From Planctomycetota bacterium (GTDB lineage Bacteria > Planctomycetota > Brocadiia > JAADGH01): 64,000 bases of DNA. Position 1 is the stretch's first letter. Each line of letters starts with the position of its first letter. The stretch is from NCBI GenBank assembly GCA_013152475.1, contig JAADGH010000078.1, forward strand, positions 1-64,000. Direction: 5' to 3'. Under the pieces are notes generated by a model. That model made no database searches, was not told the origin of the DNA, and worked only from the letters and a program-made list of their open reading frames with translations. The translations under genes and the position numbers were made by a program. Positions 33,027-40,768 of this stretch are shown piece by piece.

Positions 33027-34169
33027 TCACCGTTTGTCGATGTCGGCAAACGCCCTCGCCTCCGGCCCGACGTAGAGGCATTTGGGTCGATAGATACGAT
33101 TGTCGCTGCGCTGTTCCAGGATGTGGGCAAGCCAGCCGGAGACCCGGGCAGCCGCAAAGATGGGCGTGAAAAGGATCGGCGGAATGCCAAGCAGGAGGTA
33201 CACCGCGCCGGAGAAGAAATCGACGTTCGGATAGATCGGCTTGCCCTTCTCCTCCATGACCCTGCGGAAAACGGTTTGAACTTCTTTCAGTATCCCGTAA
33301 TAGTGGAAATCGTTCTTCTTCTCCGAAAGCTGCTTAAGGAACCCCTCCATCACCACCGCGCGCGGGTCCATGGCCTTGTAGACCCGGTGGCCCATGCCCA
33401 TGATTTTTTCCTTTTGCGAAAGGGCGTTGTCGAGGTAGGCCCTCACGTTCTCTTTGCCGCCGATCTTGTCGGCCATGGCGATCACCCGCTCGTTCGCCCC
33501 CCCGTGCAGCGATCCGAAGAGCGACCCGATGGCGCTGGAGATGCTGCAATAGCATGTGCTGAGCGTCGAGGCCACGACGCGCGCCGTGAAGGTCGACGCA
33601 TTGAACCCGTGCTCGGCATGGAGGAGGAGACACTTGTCCATGATCTCGCCCTCCAGCGCGTCGGGGGCCTCGCCGTGCATCATGTAGAGGAAGTTCGCGC
33701 CGTGGGAAAGGTCCGCACGCGGCTTGACATAGTCCCCCCCCTCTGCGAAGCGTTGGTACGTCGCGATGACGCTGGCCAACTGCACGACCTGGTGGAGGGT
33801 GTTCCGGCAGTTGCAGGTTTCGCCGTGCTGGATCACGTGCTCCACATAGGCGCTGAGGTAGGCAATAACGGACTGGAGGAGTTGCATGGGGTGGGCGGCC
33901 TTGGGAAAATTGCGGATCATGTCGAGAATGGGCGGGGCGAGGTCGCGGCCGGCGCGCATCCTCTGAGAAAATCCAGACCGCTCCTGCTCGGTCGGCAGCG
34001 CGCCGTAGAGGAGAAGATAGGTCACTTCCTCGAACGAGCAGTTCTGGACGAGATCCTCGATGGAATAGCCCCGGTAATAGAGTTTTCCGTTCGCCCCGTC
34101 GATCTTGCAGATGCTGCTCTCGGCGGCAATAACGCCTTCCAAGCCCTTTGCATAGGTCCCGTTGCTCAC
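33027..34169 (-). CDS. gltA: citrate synthase
   Basis: A 380-residue citrate synthase of the short bacterial/archaeal type II-like length. Catalytic residues appear in GSLHGGANERV (His), GMGHRVYKAMDPRA (His), and the later Asp region NVDFFSGAVYLLLG. It condenses acetyl-CoA with oxaloacetate. A 2-methylcitrate synthase activity is possible for such short forms, but the downstream pyruvate dehydrogenase genes favour citrate. It leads the operon gltA, desulforedoxin, E1 alpha, E1 beta, E2, and has a promoter at 34249-34278. Confidence 0.93.
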   Translation of the reverse strand: MSNGTYAKGLEGVIAAESSICKIDGANGKLYYRGYSIEDLVQNCSFEEVTYLLLYGALPTEQERSGFSQRMRAGRDLAPPILDMIRNFPKAAHPMQLLQSVIAYLSAYVEHVIQHGETCNCRNTLHQVVQLASVIATYQRFAEGGDYVKPRADLSHGANFLYMMHGEAPDALEGEIMDKCLLLHAEHGFNASTFTARVVASTLSTCYCSISSAIGSLFGSLHGGANERVIAMADKIGGKENVRAYLDNALSQKEKIMGMGHRVYKAMDPRAVVMEGFLKQLSEKKNDFHYYGILKEVQTVFRRVMEEKGKPIYPNVDFFSGAVYLLLGIPPILFTPIFAAARVSGWLAHILEQRSDNRIYRPKCLYVGPEARAFADIDKR

Positions 34170-34248
34170 GGCTGTTCTCCACCAATTCCACCCCCGTCAG
34201 GACAGACGGCTGGACGCGGCGCCCGTGCGCCTGTCTGATTTCTTGGTG

Positions 34249-34278
34249 ATTATATGCAGGATCGGAGAAGGACTTCAA
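34249..34278 (-). promoter_or_regulatory. sigma-70 promoter of the gltA operon
   Basis: On the minus strand TTGAAG (34273-34278), an 18-bp spacer and TATAAT (34249-34254). It is back to back with the nqr promoter, 48 bp away. Confidence 0.6.
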
Positions 34279-34325
34279 GAGAAAAGGCGGCCGCCGTATT
34301 CTACAGATTGTGAGGGACGTAGTTG

Positions 34326-34355
34326 TTGACTGTGGAAAGCCGGATGGTGTACAAT
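34326..34355 (+). promoter_or_regulatory. sigma-70 promoter of the nqr operon
   Basis: TTGACT (34326-34331), an 18-bp spacer and TACAAT (34350-34355). Transcription near 34362 excludes the earlier in-frame start at 34323 and supports 34410 for nqrB. Confidence 0.6.
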
Positions 34356-34409
34356 TCACCCTCATCTTTTTTCATAGGGCCTATCATCCTCTCTGGGGAG
34401 TGCGGCAGG

Positions 34410-35411
34410 ATGCCTGAGGAGAAGAAAGGGCAGTCCAAATCGGTTGCCGGGAAACCGAAGTGGATTCAATGGCAGCGACCGATGATTAACGTGTTGGTTG
34501 CTGCTGCACCGCCCCTCCTCGGTTCGGTGTACTTCTTCGGCCTGCGGTCGCTTCTTGTCCTGGCCGTCTGCAATGGGGTCGGCTTTGTCGTGGAATGGCT
34601 TTTTGTCCGCCAGCGGGGGAAGCCCGTCACGTCGGCCGTGTTCGTGACGGCCACGCTCTACAGCCTGATCCTCCCCCCGCAAACGCCGCTTCTGATCGCC
34701 GTGGTCGGGATTGTGGTGGCGGTGTTGTTCGGCAAAATGGTCTTCGGCGGGTTCGGTGCCAACGTATTCAATCCCGCGCTGGTGGGGCGATGTTTTGTTT
34801 ATGTGAATTTTCCCAAGCACATCACATCGGACTGGGCCGACCCGTTCACCGGCGGCCTGGGCGGCTTCCTCCACTGGGGCCGCGCCGATGCCTTCACGGG
34901 CGCCACGCCGCTGGACCAGTTCAAGTCGGCCGGGCAACTCGAGTCGATAAAGGACCTCTTTTTCGGGAACATCGGCGGTTCCTTCGGTGAGACGTCCGCG
35001 TTGCTCATTCTCATCGGCGCAGCGTATCTCCTCTACCGGAAAACCGCCAACTGGCGGATCATGGTCTCTGTGGCGGGCAGCGCATTCGCCTTCAGCGCGA
35101 TCCTGCACTATGCCGGGGTCAAGCAAATTCCACCGCCGCACTGGACGATCCTCGCCGGGGGCCTCCTGTTCGGGGCCGTCTACATGGCCACCGATCCGAT
35201 CAGCGCCGCCCGGACACCGGAGGGCATGTTCCTCTATGGCTCGCTGATCGGTATGGTGACGGTGGTCATTCGTGCGTTCTCGGGGTTCTCGGGGGGGATG
35301 AATTTCGCCATCCTGCTGGGCAATATGTTCGCTCCGATTACGGACTACGCCGTGAAGGCGGTAAAGGAGAAACGCAAGGTCGCCGCCGGGGCCGGGAGCG
35401 AGCCGGGATGA
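34410..35411 (+). CDS. nqrB: Na+-NQR subunit B (NqrB/RnfD family)
   Basis: A 333-residue polytopic membrane protein with about nine helices. The covalent FMN site is FTGATP with Thr166. Other family segments are FGANVFNPALVGR, GAVYMATDPISA and GMNFAILLGNM. It carries electrons from NqrF/NqrE flavins toward quinone and takes part in sodium pumping. It is shorter than typical NqrB (about 410) and nearer to RnfD, but an NqrF follows, so the complex is NQR. The start at 34410 has GGGGAG nine bases upstream. First gene of nqrBCDEF; no nqrA is present. Confidence 0.9.
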   Translation: MPEEKKGQSKSVAGKPKWIQWQRPMINVLVAAAPPLLGSVYFFGLRSLLVLAVCNGVGFVVEWLFVRQRGKPVTSAVFVTATLYSLILPPQTPLLIAVVGIVVAVLFGKMVFGGFGANVFNPALVGRCFVYVNFPKHITSDWADPFTGGLGGFLHWGRADAFTGATPLDQFKSAGQLESIKDLFFGNIGGSFGETSALLILIGAAYLLYRKTANWRIMVSVAGSAFAFSAILHYAGVKQIPPPHWTILAGGLLFGAVYMATDPISAARTPEGMFLYGSLIGMVTVVIRAFSGFSGGMNFAILLGNMFAPITDYAVKAVKEKRKVAAGAGSEPG

Positions 35412-36040
35412 AAGAGAAGGCCTACATCATCGGCTATATGGCGGTCGTGGCCGCCGTGTTCACAACAGGCGTCACGTTTGCCAAGATCGCCACGCAAGAG
35501 CAGGTGCGGCTGAACGCGGAGGTGCGCTTTCAGCGAGTCGTTCTTCGGGTGCTGGGCCTGACCGAGGGCGGGCGCCTGTCCAAGAAGGAGGTCGGAGATC
35601 TTTTCAGGCGGCGGGTGACAGAGAAAAACGTGCAGGACCTGACCGTCTATACCGGATACACCGACGATGAAAAAAGGCAGGTCATCGGCTACGCCTTCCC
35701 CATCGGCGGCATGGGCCTCTGGAGCAAGATCGAGGGCATGCTGGCCCTTGGCCCCGACCTCGACACGATCATCGGGATCGACTTCACGAGACAGGGCGAG
35801 ACCCCGGGTCTCGGGGCGCGCATTACGGAGGAGTGGTTCAAGAGTCAATTCGAGGGCAAGTCCGTCACATCGAGGGGCAAGGGCGGTGAATACATTCGCT
35901 TTGTCAGTTCCGACAAGCCCCTCGACAAGCACGAGGTCCACGGCATTACCGGGGCGACGATAACCACCAAGGGCGTCGAGAGCTTTCTGAACCGGGACAT
36001 CGAACGAATCCGCGCGACGATGAAGAAAGGCGCTCCATGA
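35408..36040 (+). CDS. nqrC: Na+-NQR subunit C (NqrC/RnfG family)
   Basis: A 210-residue protein with one N-terminal membrane helix (IIGYMAVVAAVFTTGVTFA) and a periplasmic flavin domain. The covalent FMN threonine is Thr184 in HGITGATITTKGV. FPIGGMGLWSKIEGMLAL and GETPGLGARITEEWF are family hallmarks. It overlaps nqrB and nqrD by ATGA junctions, so translation is coupled. Confidence 0.93.
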   Translation: MKEKAYIIGYMAVVAAVFTTGVTFAKIATQEQVRLNAEVRFQRVVLRVLGLTEGGRLSKKEVGDLFRRRVTEKNVQDLTVYTGYTDDEKRQVIGYAFPIGGMGLWSKIEGMLALGPDLDTIIGIDFTRQGETPGLGARITEEWFKSQFEGKSVTSRGKGGEYIRFVSSDKPLDKHEVHGITGATITTKGVESFLNRDIERIRATMKKGAP

Positions 36041-36660
36041 AGATCCGGAACACGCAGAGCTACGGCGCGCTCCTCCGAGGGCTCTGGGAGGAAAACCCCG
36101 TCTTCCGCCAGGTGCTCGGCATCTGTTCCACGCTGGCGGTGACGAACTACCTGCTCAACACGGCGATCATGTGTGCGGGGCTGGTGTTCACGCTCTGCGC
36201 ATCGTGCGTCACGGTCTCGCTTCTGCGAAACTACACCCCCGTGCGCGTCCGCATGATGGTCCAGACGCTCATCATCGCGTCGTATGTCGTCATCGTGGAC
36301 ATCGTCATCAAGGCGAAGCTCCCGGAGATCAGCGAGCAGCTCGGCCCCTACGTCGGACTCATCATCACCAACTGCATCGTCATGGGCCGCTGCGAGAGTT
36401 TCGCCCGCAGCAACCGTCCTCTGCTCAGCTTCTGGGACGCCCTGGGGAACTCGTTGGGGTATTCCGGTGTGCTGATGGTTATCGCGTTTTTCCGCGAGCT
36501 CCTCGGGTTTCGCTCGCTTTTCGGCTACCCCGTCCTGGGCGACTGGTTCCTGCCGTGGACGGTGATGGTGATGGCGCCGGGAGCGTTCTTCATGCTCGGC
36601 ATCCTGGTGTGGCTGGCCCGATACCATTCCGAGCCCCAAATCAAGGAAGGAGGCAACTGA
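36037..36660 (+). CDS. nqrD: Na+-NQR subunit D (NqrD/RnfE family)
   Basis: A 207-residue membrane protein with six helices. Key segments are NPVFRQVLGICSTLAVTNYL, VIVDIVIKAKLPEISEQLGP, and the Cys-bearing loop LIITNCIVMGRCESFA, which in NQR/RNF sits at the membrane FeS site shared with the E/A subunit. PGAFFMLGILVWL near the end also matches. Starts by ATGA overlap with nqrC; nqrE begins one base after its stop. Confidence 0.93.
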   Translation: MKIRNTQSYGALLRGLWEENPVFRQVLGICSTLAVTNYLLNTAIMCAGLVFTLCASCVTVSLLRNYTPVRVRMMVQTLIIASYVVIVDIVIKAKLPEISEQLGPYVGLIITNCIVMGRCESFARSNRPLLSFWDALGNSLGYSGVLMVIAFFRELLGFRSLFGYPVLGDWFLPWTVMVMAPGAFFMLGILVWLARYHSEPQIKEGGN

Positions 36661-36661
36661 C

Positions 36662-37291
36662 ATGACACCCGGCCAGAGCCTGTTCGTCATCTTCTTCGCC
36701 GCAGCACTCACGAACAACATCCTCCTGGTTTACTTCCTGGGCATGTGTCCCTTCCTCGGGTGCTCGCGCGAGGTGAAGACGGCCCTCGGCCTGGGCGGCG
36801 CGGTGATCTTCGTCATCACGTGCACGTCCGGCCTGAACTGGCTCGTCTATCACTTCTTCCTCGAAAAGGGCGCGCTTACATGGCTCCTCGGGAGCGCGGC
36901 GGAGGGTCTGGACCTCGCGTACCTTCGGTTCATCATCTTTATCGTCGTCATCGCCGCGTTCGTGCAATTCGTGGAAATCGTCATCGAGCGCGTGTCCATG
37001 CGGCTGTATTACGCCCTCGGCGTGTTTCTGCCGTTGATCACAGTGAACTGCGCCATCCTGGGCGTGTCGCTGTTCATGGTCATTCGACAGTACACCTTCC
37101 TGAGCGCCATCGCCTACGGCGCCGGCAGCGGCGTCGGGTGGGCGCTGGCAATCGTCACCATGGCCGGTATCCGCGAGCGCATGAAACGTTCGCAGGTTCC
37201 GAAGGGCCTGGAAGGTCCTGGAATCACCCTCATCATCGCCGGCATCATGGCGCTGGCGTTCATGGGATTCAGCGGAATGATTGCTCTGTAG
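36662..37291 (+). CDS. nqrE: Na+-NQR subunit E (NqrE/RnfA family)
   Basis: A 209-residue membrane protein with six helices and inverted topology to NqrD. Seen: NNILLVYFLGMCPFLGCSRE and PLITVNCAILGVSLFMV, both with the conserved Cys that hold the intramembrane FeS cluster with NqrD. ERVSMRLYYALGVFLPL and KGLEGPGITLIIAGIMALAF complete the match. It belongs to the nqrBCDEF operon. Confidence 0.93.
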   Translation: MTPGQSLFVIFFAAALTNNILLVYFLGMCPFLGCSREVKTALGLGGAVIFVITCTSGLNWLVYHFFLEKGALTWLLGSAAEGLDLAYLRFIIFIVVIAAFVQFVEIVIERVSMRLYYALGVFLPLITVNCAILGVSLFMVIRQYTFLSAIAYGAGSGVGWALAIVTMAGIRERMKRSQVPKGLEGPGITLIIAGIMALAFMGFSGMIAL

Positions 37292-37300
37292 GGGAATGCT

Positions 37301-38398
37301 TTGGAACTCATCGTCGCCGTTGCTCTGACTTGCATACTCTCCGCAGTCCTTGCGCTGCTGGTCCTCGTTGCCGATGCCGTCCTCCTCGATTACGGCGAGT
37401 GCACCCTCACGCTCAACAAGGACAAAGAGATCAAGCTGGAGGGCGGCGGGTCGCTCTTGGCCGCGCTGATGGACAACAAGATCTTCATCCCCTCCGCCTG
37501 CGGCGGCCGGGGGAGCTGCGGCCTCTGCAAGGTGAAAATCCACAAGGGCGGAGGCGAGGTCCTCCCCACCGAAGAGCCCTATCTGACCGTGGACGAGGTC
37601 AAGGACAATATCCGCCTTTCCTGTCAGATCAAGATCAGAAACGATCTGGACATCGAGATCCCCGAGGAGCTTCTGTCGGTCAAGGAATACCAAACCACCG
37701 TCGAGAAACTGACCGACCTGAACCACGACACGAAGTATGTCCGCCTCAGGCTGGCCGAGGGCGATGAAATCGACTTCAGGGCCGGCCAGTTCATCCAGTT
37801 CCAGGCGCCTCCCTATGGGAGCAACCCCGATCCGGTCTACCGCGCCTACTCGATCGCCTCGCCACCCGGCGACAAGACGCACGTGGACCTCATCATCCGC
37901 CTGGTCCCCAAGGGGATCTGCACAACATACGTGTTTGAGGTCCTGCAAGAGGGGGACAAGGTGACCATCAATGGACCCCATGGGAAGTTCTGCCTGACCG
38001 GCTCGAGCGAAGAGCTGGTATTCATCGCCGGCGGCAGCGGCATCGCCCCCATCCTGTCCATACTCGCCGACATGAGGGAGAAGGGCATCGACCGCAAGGC
38101 CCGGTTCTTCTACGGGGTAAGCACTCTCCGCGACCTCTATCTCTTCGACGAAGCCAAGAAGTTCGAGGGCGAGTTGCCCGGATTCGAGTATATTCCATCC
38201 ATTGCCCGCCTGGCCCCCGACGAGGCGTGGGACGGAGAAACGGGCCTCGTCACAGACGTTCTGGATCGCCACATCAAGGAAGGCCAAGTCAAGGAGGCCT
38301 ACCTCTGTGGGAGCCCCGGCATGATCGACGCATCGGCCGAGGTGCTGCATCGCAAGGGCATCAAGGATAACTCGATTTTCTATGACAAGTTTTCGTAG
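37301..38398 (+). CDS. nqrF: Na+-NQR subunit F, NADH dehydrogenase
   Basis: A 365-residue NADH-oxidising entry subunit. One N-terminal helix (residues 2-27) is followed by a [2Fe-2S] domain with Cys67, Cys73, Cys76 and Cys108 (SACGGRGSCGLC; LSCQ). The FAD domain has YRAYSIAS, and the NADH domain has IAGGSGIAPILSIL and LCGSPGMI. TTG start ten bases after the nqrE stop. It is the subunit that separates NQR from RNF, so the operon encodes NQR. Confidence 0.95.
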   Translation: MELIVAVALTCILSAVLALLVLVADAVLLDYGECTLTLNKDKEIKLEGGGSLLAALMDNKIFIPSACGGRGSCGLCKVKIHKGGGEVLPTEEPYLTVDEVKDNIRLSCQIKIRNDLDIEIPEELLSVKEYQTTVEKLTDLNHDTKYVRLRLAEGDEIDFRAGQFIQFQAPPYGSNPDPVYRAYSIASPPGDKTHVDLIIRLVPKGICTTYVFEVLQEGDKVTINGPHGKFCLTGSSEELVFIAGGSGIAPILSILADMREKGIDRKARFFYGVSTLRDLYLFDEAKKFEGELPGFEYIPSIARLAPDEAWDGETGLVTDVLDRHIKEGQVKEAYLCGSPGMIDASAEVLHRKGIKDNSIFYDKFS

Positions 38399-38407
38399 GA
38401 TCGAACC

Positions 38408-38869
38408 ATGAAGCAGGACCCACTCCTGGACCTTGTGGAGAAACGCATGCAAACGGGGATCATCAGCCGGGATGGCTTTCTCGGCGGCGACAAACGCCGT
38501 CTCATCGAGATTCTCATGGCCGACGAGGCCGAGATGAACCGCCTTGGCATAGACCACCAACAGATCGCCGAGACGCTGCAACACCTTCTCGACGCAGGCA
38601 AGCCCGGTCTCGGCACGGAAGTGGAGGTGGACGGCAAGTTCCTCGTCAACGTCGAGACGGTGCGCGGCAAGCTCCCCTGCCCCTGGCCCGGTGACGGACT
38701 CTTTCCCAAGACCAATGTGCGCGTGAAGAGAATCGATACCGGCGAGGAGATCGTCTACACCGCAATGGGGGTTCATCTCATCCGAAAGCACGGGTTCTAT
38801 GAAGGCAAGGGATCCTACTTCCGGCTGGAGCCGGCGAAGCTGAAGGAATTCCTTGACATCCAAGAGTAG
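38408..38869 (+). CDS. uncharacterised protein at the end of the nqr operon
   Basis: A 153-residue soluble protein, mixed alpha then beta. The N-terminal half is helical and charged (LLDLVEKRMQTGIISRDGFL; DKRRLIEILMADEAEMNRL). The second half is beta-rich (VEVDGKFLVNVETVRGKLP; NVRVKRIDTGEEIVYTAMGV). It has no Cys motif, signal or membrane helix. It begins nine bases after nqrF, so it is part of the operon. I do not recognise the family. A role in NQR assembly or flavin attachment is possible but unsupported. Confidence 0.7.
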   Translation: MKQDPLLDLVEKRMQTGIISRDGFLGGDKRRLIEILMADEAEMNRLGIDHQQIAETLQHLLDAGKPGLGTEVEVDGKFLVNVETVRGKLPCPWPGDGLFPKTNVRVKRIDTGEEIVYTAMGVHLIRKHGFYEGKGSYFRLEPAKLKEFLDIQE

Positions 38870-39381
38870 CCCACCCCACGGCACGGATCCCTATCAGGAC
38901 TTTCCCCATGACCTGAGCACGATCTGTCCTAACCCATGTTGATAGTATCGGTTGCTATGTTTGCTTCGCGGGACCCACATGTTGTCATCTCTGAAAGCGC
39001 GCCGTATGTCGAGTAGCGCGCCCCTTTCTTTAAAGAACTCTTTGACCCGGGGGAGAACTGAACCATTCTGCCCCAGGAGTGCGCTTTCATACCATCATTG
39101 CAAGGAGCGATTTTCGCGTCAGCGAGTATCTCAACGAAGCCATCTCGCGCGCTCGATTACCATCGATCCGCCAGATTGCTTCGTCGTCACGCGAAGCGCG
39201 TGACTCCTCACGATGACCCCTCGTGGATTCTGCAAGCCGGGTTTCGCAAGCCAAATGGCCGGCAGTGGTTACGCCTAATCCCGTCCGCACTCTGGGGAAA
39301 GTCCTGCAGGCGTCGAGCCGGGGGCGAATCGGGCGGCGTTTTGGCTCCGTGGCCACAATGCCTTTTTCTCTAAAAAAAAAC
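38870..39381. other. gene-free stretch between the nqr operon and the RiPP cassette
   Basis: No frame with a ribosome site or recognisable motif is present. It contains the palindromic repeat at 39092-39218 and ends at the promoter of the RiPP cassette. The boundary may mark the edge of an inserted block. Confidence 0.5.
39092..39218. repeat. dispersed palindromic repeat (REP-like, GCAATGA/TCATTGC family)
   Basis: The left arm starts CATCATTGCAAGGAGCGA and the right arm reads AGATTGCTTCGTCG ... TGACTCCTCACGATGACC. The arms are complementary over much of their length (AAGGAGC / GACTCCT; CAACGAAGCCATCTCG against AGATTGCTTCGTCG). This layout is the common bacterial interspersed element that flanks genes as a long hairpin. 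It lies 160 bp upstream of the RiPP promoter and is slightly degraded. Confidence 0.6.
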
Positions 39382-39410
39382 TTGACACCGTTCCGAGAAT
39401 GTGTTTAGAT
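39382..39410 (+). promoter_or_regulatory. strong sigma-70 promoter of the RiPP cassette
   Basis: Consensus TTGACA (39382-39387), a 17-bp spacer and TTAGAT (39405-39410), preceded by an A-tract of nine (39372-39380) like an UP element. The predicted start near 39417 leaves a leader of about 80 bases before the first precursor gene. No other comparable promoter was seen before the radical SAM gene, so one transcript probably covers 39.4-42.4 kb. Confidence 0.75.
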
Positions 39411-39495
39411 TCGTCATCTTTGGACGAATGGTACGCCATTGGCATGACGGCGCACCGCCGGCATTCCCAGTCCTTCATGAGACGAGAAACATCGC

Positions 39496-39669
39496 ATGCA
39501 GAAGAAAAGCCACGCGAGCGTTTACCGAAAACCGAGGATTGTCAGTGAAAAGGTCTTTGAGCAGGCGGCCCTGGCTTGTTCAGGACAGGATATGGGAACC
39601 CCCGCTGTGGTAACGGCGCGCGAAGCACTGAAGAACAACGGACAGGTTTGTCAGTACGCCCATTCATAG
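39496..39669 (+). CDS. RiPP precursor peptide 1
   Basis: A 57-residue peptide. The leader is YRKPRIVSEKVFEQAALAC (residues 10-28). The core is SGQDMGTPAVVTAREALKN (29-47), then NGQVCQYAHS. It has two Cys only (28 and 52), the second five residues before the C-terminus. First of six tandem paralogues that share the leader motif Y-x-x-P-x-[VIL]-x-[ST]-[EG]-[KR]-[VI]-FEQAAL-[AS]-C. Its core is almost the same as that of peptide 2 (differing at Q/Y, D/N, T/S, A/S, A/G, V/I) but unlike the others. It is presumably modified by the radical SAM enzyme downstream. The ribosome site is weak (GACGAG). Confidence 0.8.
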   Translation: MQKKSHASVYRKPRIVSEKVFEQAALACSGQDMGTPAVVTAREALKNNGQVCQYAHS

Positions 39670-39740
39670 GGCGGGTGGATTCTTGGGATTCGCCCGAAGT
39701 TGTGTCTGTTCTGGGTACATTGCGGCTGTGTTGTGGTAGC

Positions 39741-39914
39741 ATGAACAAGGAAACCGGCAAGAAAACCTACAGAAAACCAAGGTTGACGAGCGAAAAGATC
39801 TTCGAGCAGGCGGCCTTGGCGTGTTCGGGGTACAACATGGGGAGCCCTTCTGTGGTGACGGGCCGCGAAGCGCTGAAGAACAACGGGCAGATCTGTCAGT
39901 ACGCCCATTCGTGA
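39741..39914 (+). CDS. RiPP precursor peptide 2
   Basis: A 57-residue peptide. The leader is YRKPRLTSEKIFEQAALAC (10-28), and the core is SGYNMGSPSVVTGREALKN then NGQICQYAHS. Only conservative changes separate it from peptide 1, including an identical length and C-terminus, so the two arose by recent duplication. Cys28 and Cys52 are kept. No clear Shine-Dalgarno is seen; translation may be coupled or leaderless-like. 71 bp separate it from peptide 1. Confidence 0.8.
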   Translation: MNKETGKKTYRKPRLTSEKIFEQAALACSGYNMGSPSVVTGREALKNNGQICQYAHS

Positions 39915-40009
39915 CGGGCAAAGGGTTCTACTGTGCATCGTAGATGATCCGGGGGGAAGGTGATTTGGGCATCCTAATGATCTGCGAGATGGCAAATGGG
40001 GATATGCGA

Positions 40010-40195
40010 ATGAGAAAATCAGGTGGCAAGAAGCCCTACTTGACACCCAAGATCACAAGCGAGAAGGTGTTTGAGCAAGCAGCGCTTTCTTGCGTTGTGG
40101 CGGCGATTGTCACAGGAAATCCGCCTGTTCACGTGAACTCGGACAATCTCAAGATCAGCTACGGTTCTTCTGGCTGTGGCTACACGAGTTCCTGA
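40010..40195 (+). CDS. RiPP precursor peptide 3
   Basis: A 61-residue peptide (start at 40010 chosen to match the paralogues; in-frame ATGs occur upstream at 39977, 39989 and 40004). The leader is YLTPKITSEKVFEQAALSC (10-28). The core is VVAAIVTGNPPVHVNSDNL (29-47) then KISYGSSGCGYTSS. Cys28 and Cys56. It is the longest core of the set. The tail SSGCGYTSS is the type found in peptides 4-6 (C-G-[YF]-x-S-S). Confidence 0.82.
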   Translation: MRKSGGKKPYLTPKITSEKVFEQAALSCVVAAIVTGNPPVHVNSDNLKISYGSSGCGYTSS

Positions 40196-40245
40196 TGCAG
40201 ACGTGAGTGTCCAAAGCCCCCGTTCGAGGACTGGAGCACTAAAGT

Positions 40246-40419
40246 ATGAGAGAAGCGAGCAACAAGAGGCGCTATCTAAGACCCACGATCGTCAGTGAGA
40301 AGGTGTTTGAGCAGGCGGCACTGTCGTGCGTGGTGAGGGATATCAATTCGGCCACCACCACTCTCACTACGCTCAAGGTATCCTTGACCGGGTCGGGATG
40401 TGGCTACAGCAGCTCCTGA
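40246..40419 (+). CDS. RiPP precursor peptide 4
   Basis: A 57-residue peptide. The leader is YLRPTIVSEKVFEQAALSC (10-28). The core is VVRDINSATTTLTTLKVSL (29-47) then TGSGCGYSSS. Cys28 and Cys52. The core is rich in Thr and Ser. It shares the VV start with peptide 3, but the rest has diverged. 50 bp separate it from peptide 3. Confidence 0.83.
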   Translation: MREASNKRRYLRPTIVSEKVFEQAALSCVVRDINSATTTLTTLKVSLTGSGCGYSSS

Positions 40420-40493
40420 ACCATCATCGCCAGAGTTCCGGGAGTATCGGTAGGCTTATCGGCGATTGTCAGAAAAAACCTGGAGAACATGGT

Positions 40494-40658
40494 GTGAGAG
40501 AGCGAAACAACAAGAAACCCTATGCCAGGCCTACAGTCGTTACGGGAAGAGTGTTTGAACAGGCGGCGTTGGCTTGCACCCACGTTGCTTTTCTTGATCC
40601 CCCGGTAAACACTGCCCTGAAACACACCAATGTGTCTTGTGGGTTCACCAGCTCGTAG
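40494..40658 (+). CDS. RiPP precursor peptide 5
   Basis: A 54-residue peptide starting with GTG, with GGAG eight bases upstream. The leader is YARPTVVTGRVFEQAALAC (10-28). The core is THVAFLDPPVNTALKHTNV (29-47), then SCGFTSS. Cys28 and Cys49. Phe replaces Tyr in the C-G-[YF] ending. The leader varies at SEK to TGR, the only copy without that Glu. Confidence 0.8.
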   Translation: MRERNNKKPYARPTVVTGRVFEQAALACTHVAFLDPPVNTALKHTNVSCGFTSS

Positions 40659-40768
40659 GCCCTTGTTCCCTTGGGAAAACGCTGGCGCACCTTGGTCGGG
40701 CCGGGGGGTTCGCATTACGTTCTTGGGTTTTCGTCTTGATGCCGACAAGAGAGGCGAGAAAGTATGCC

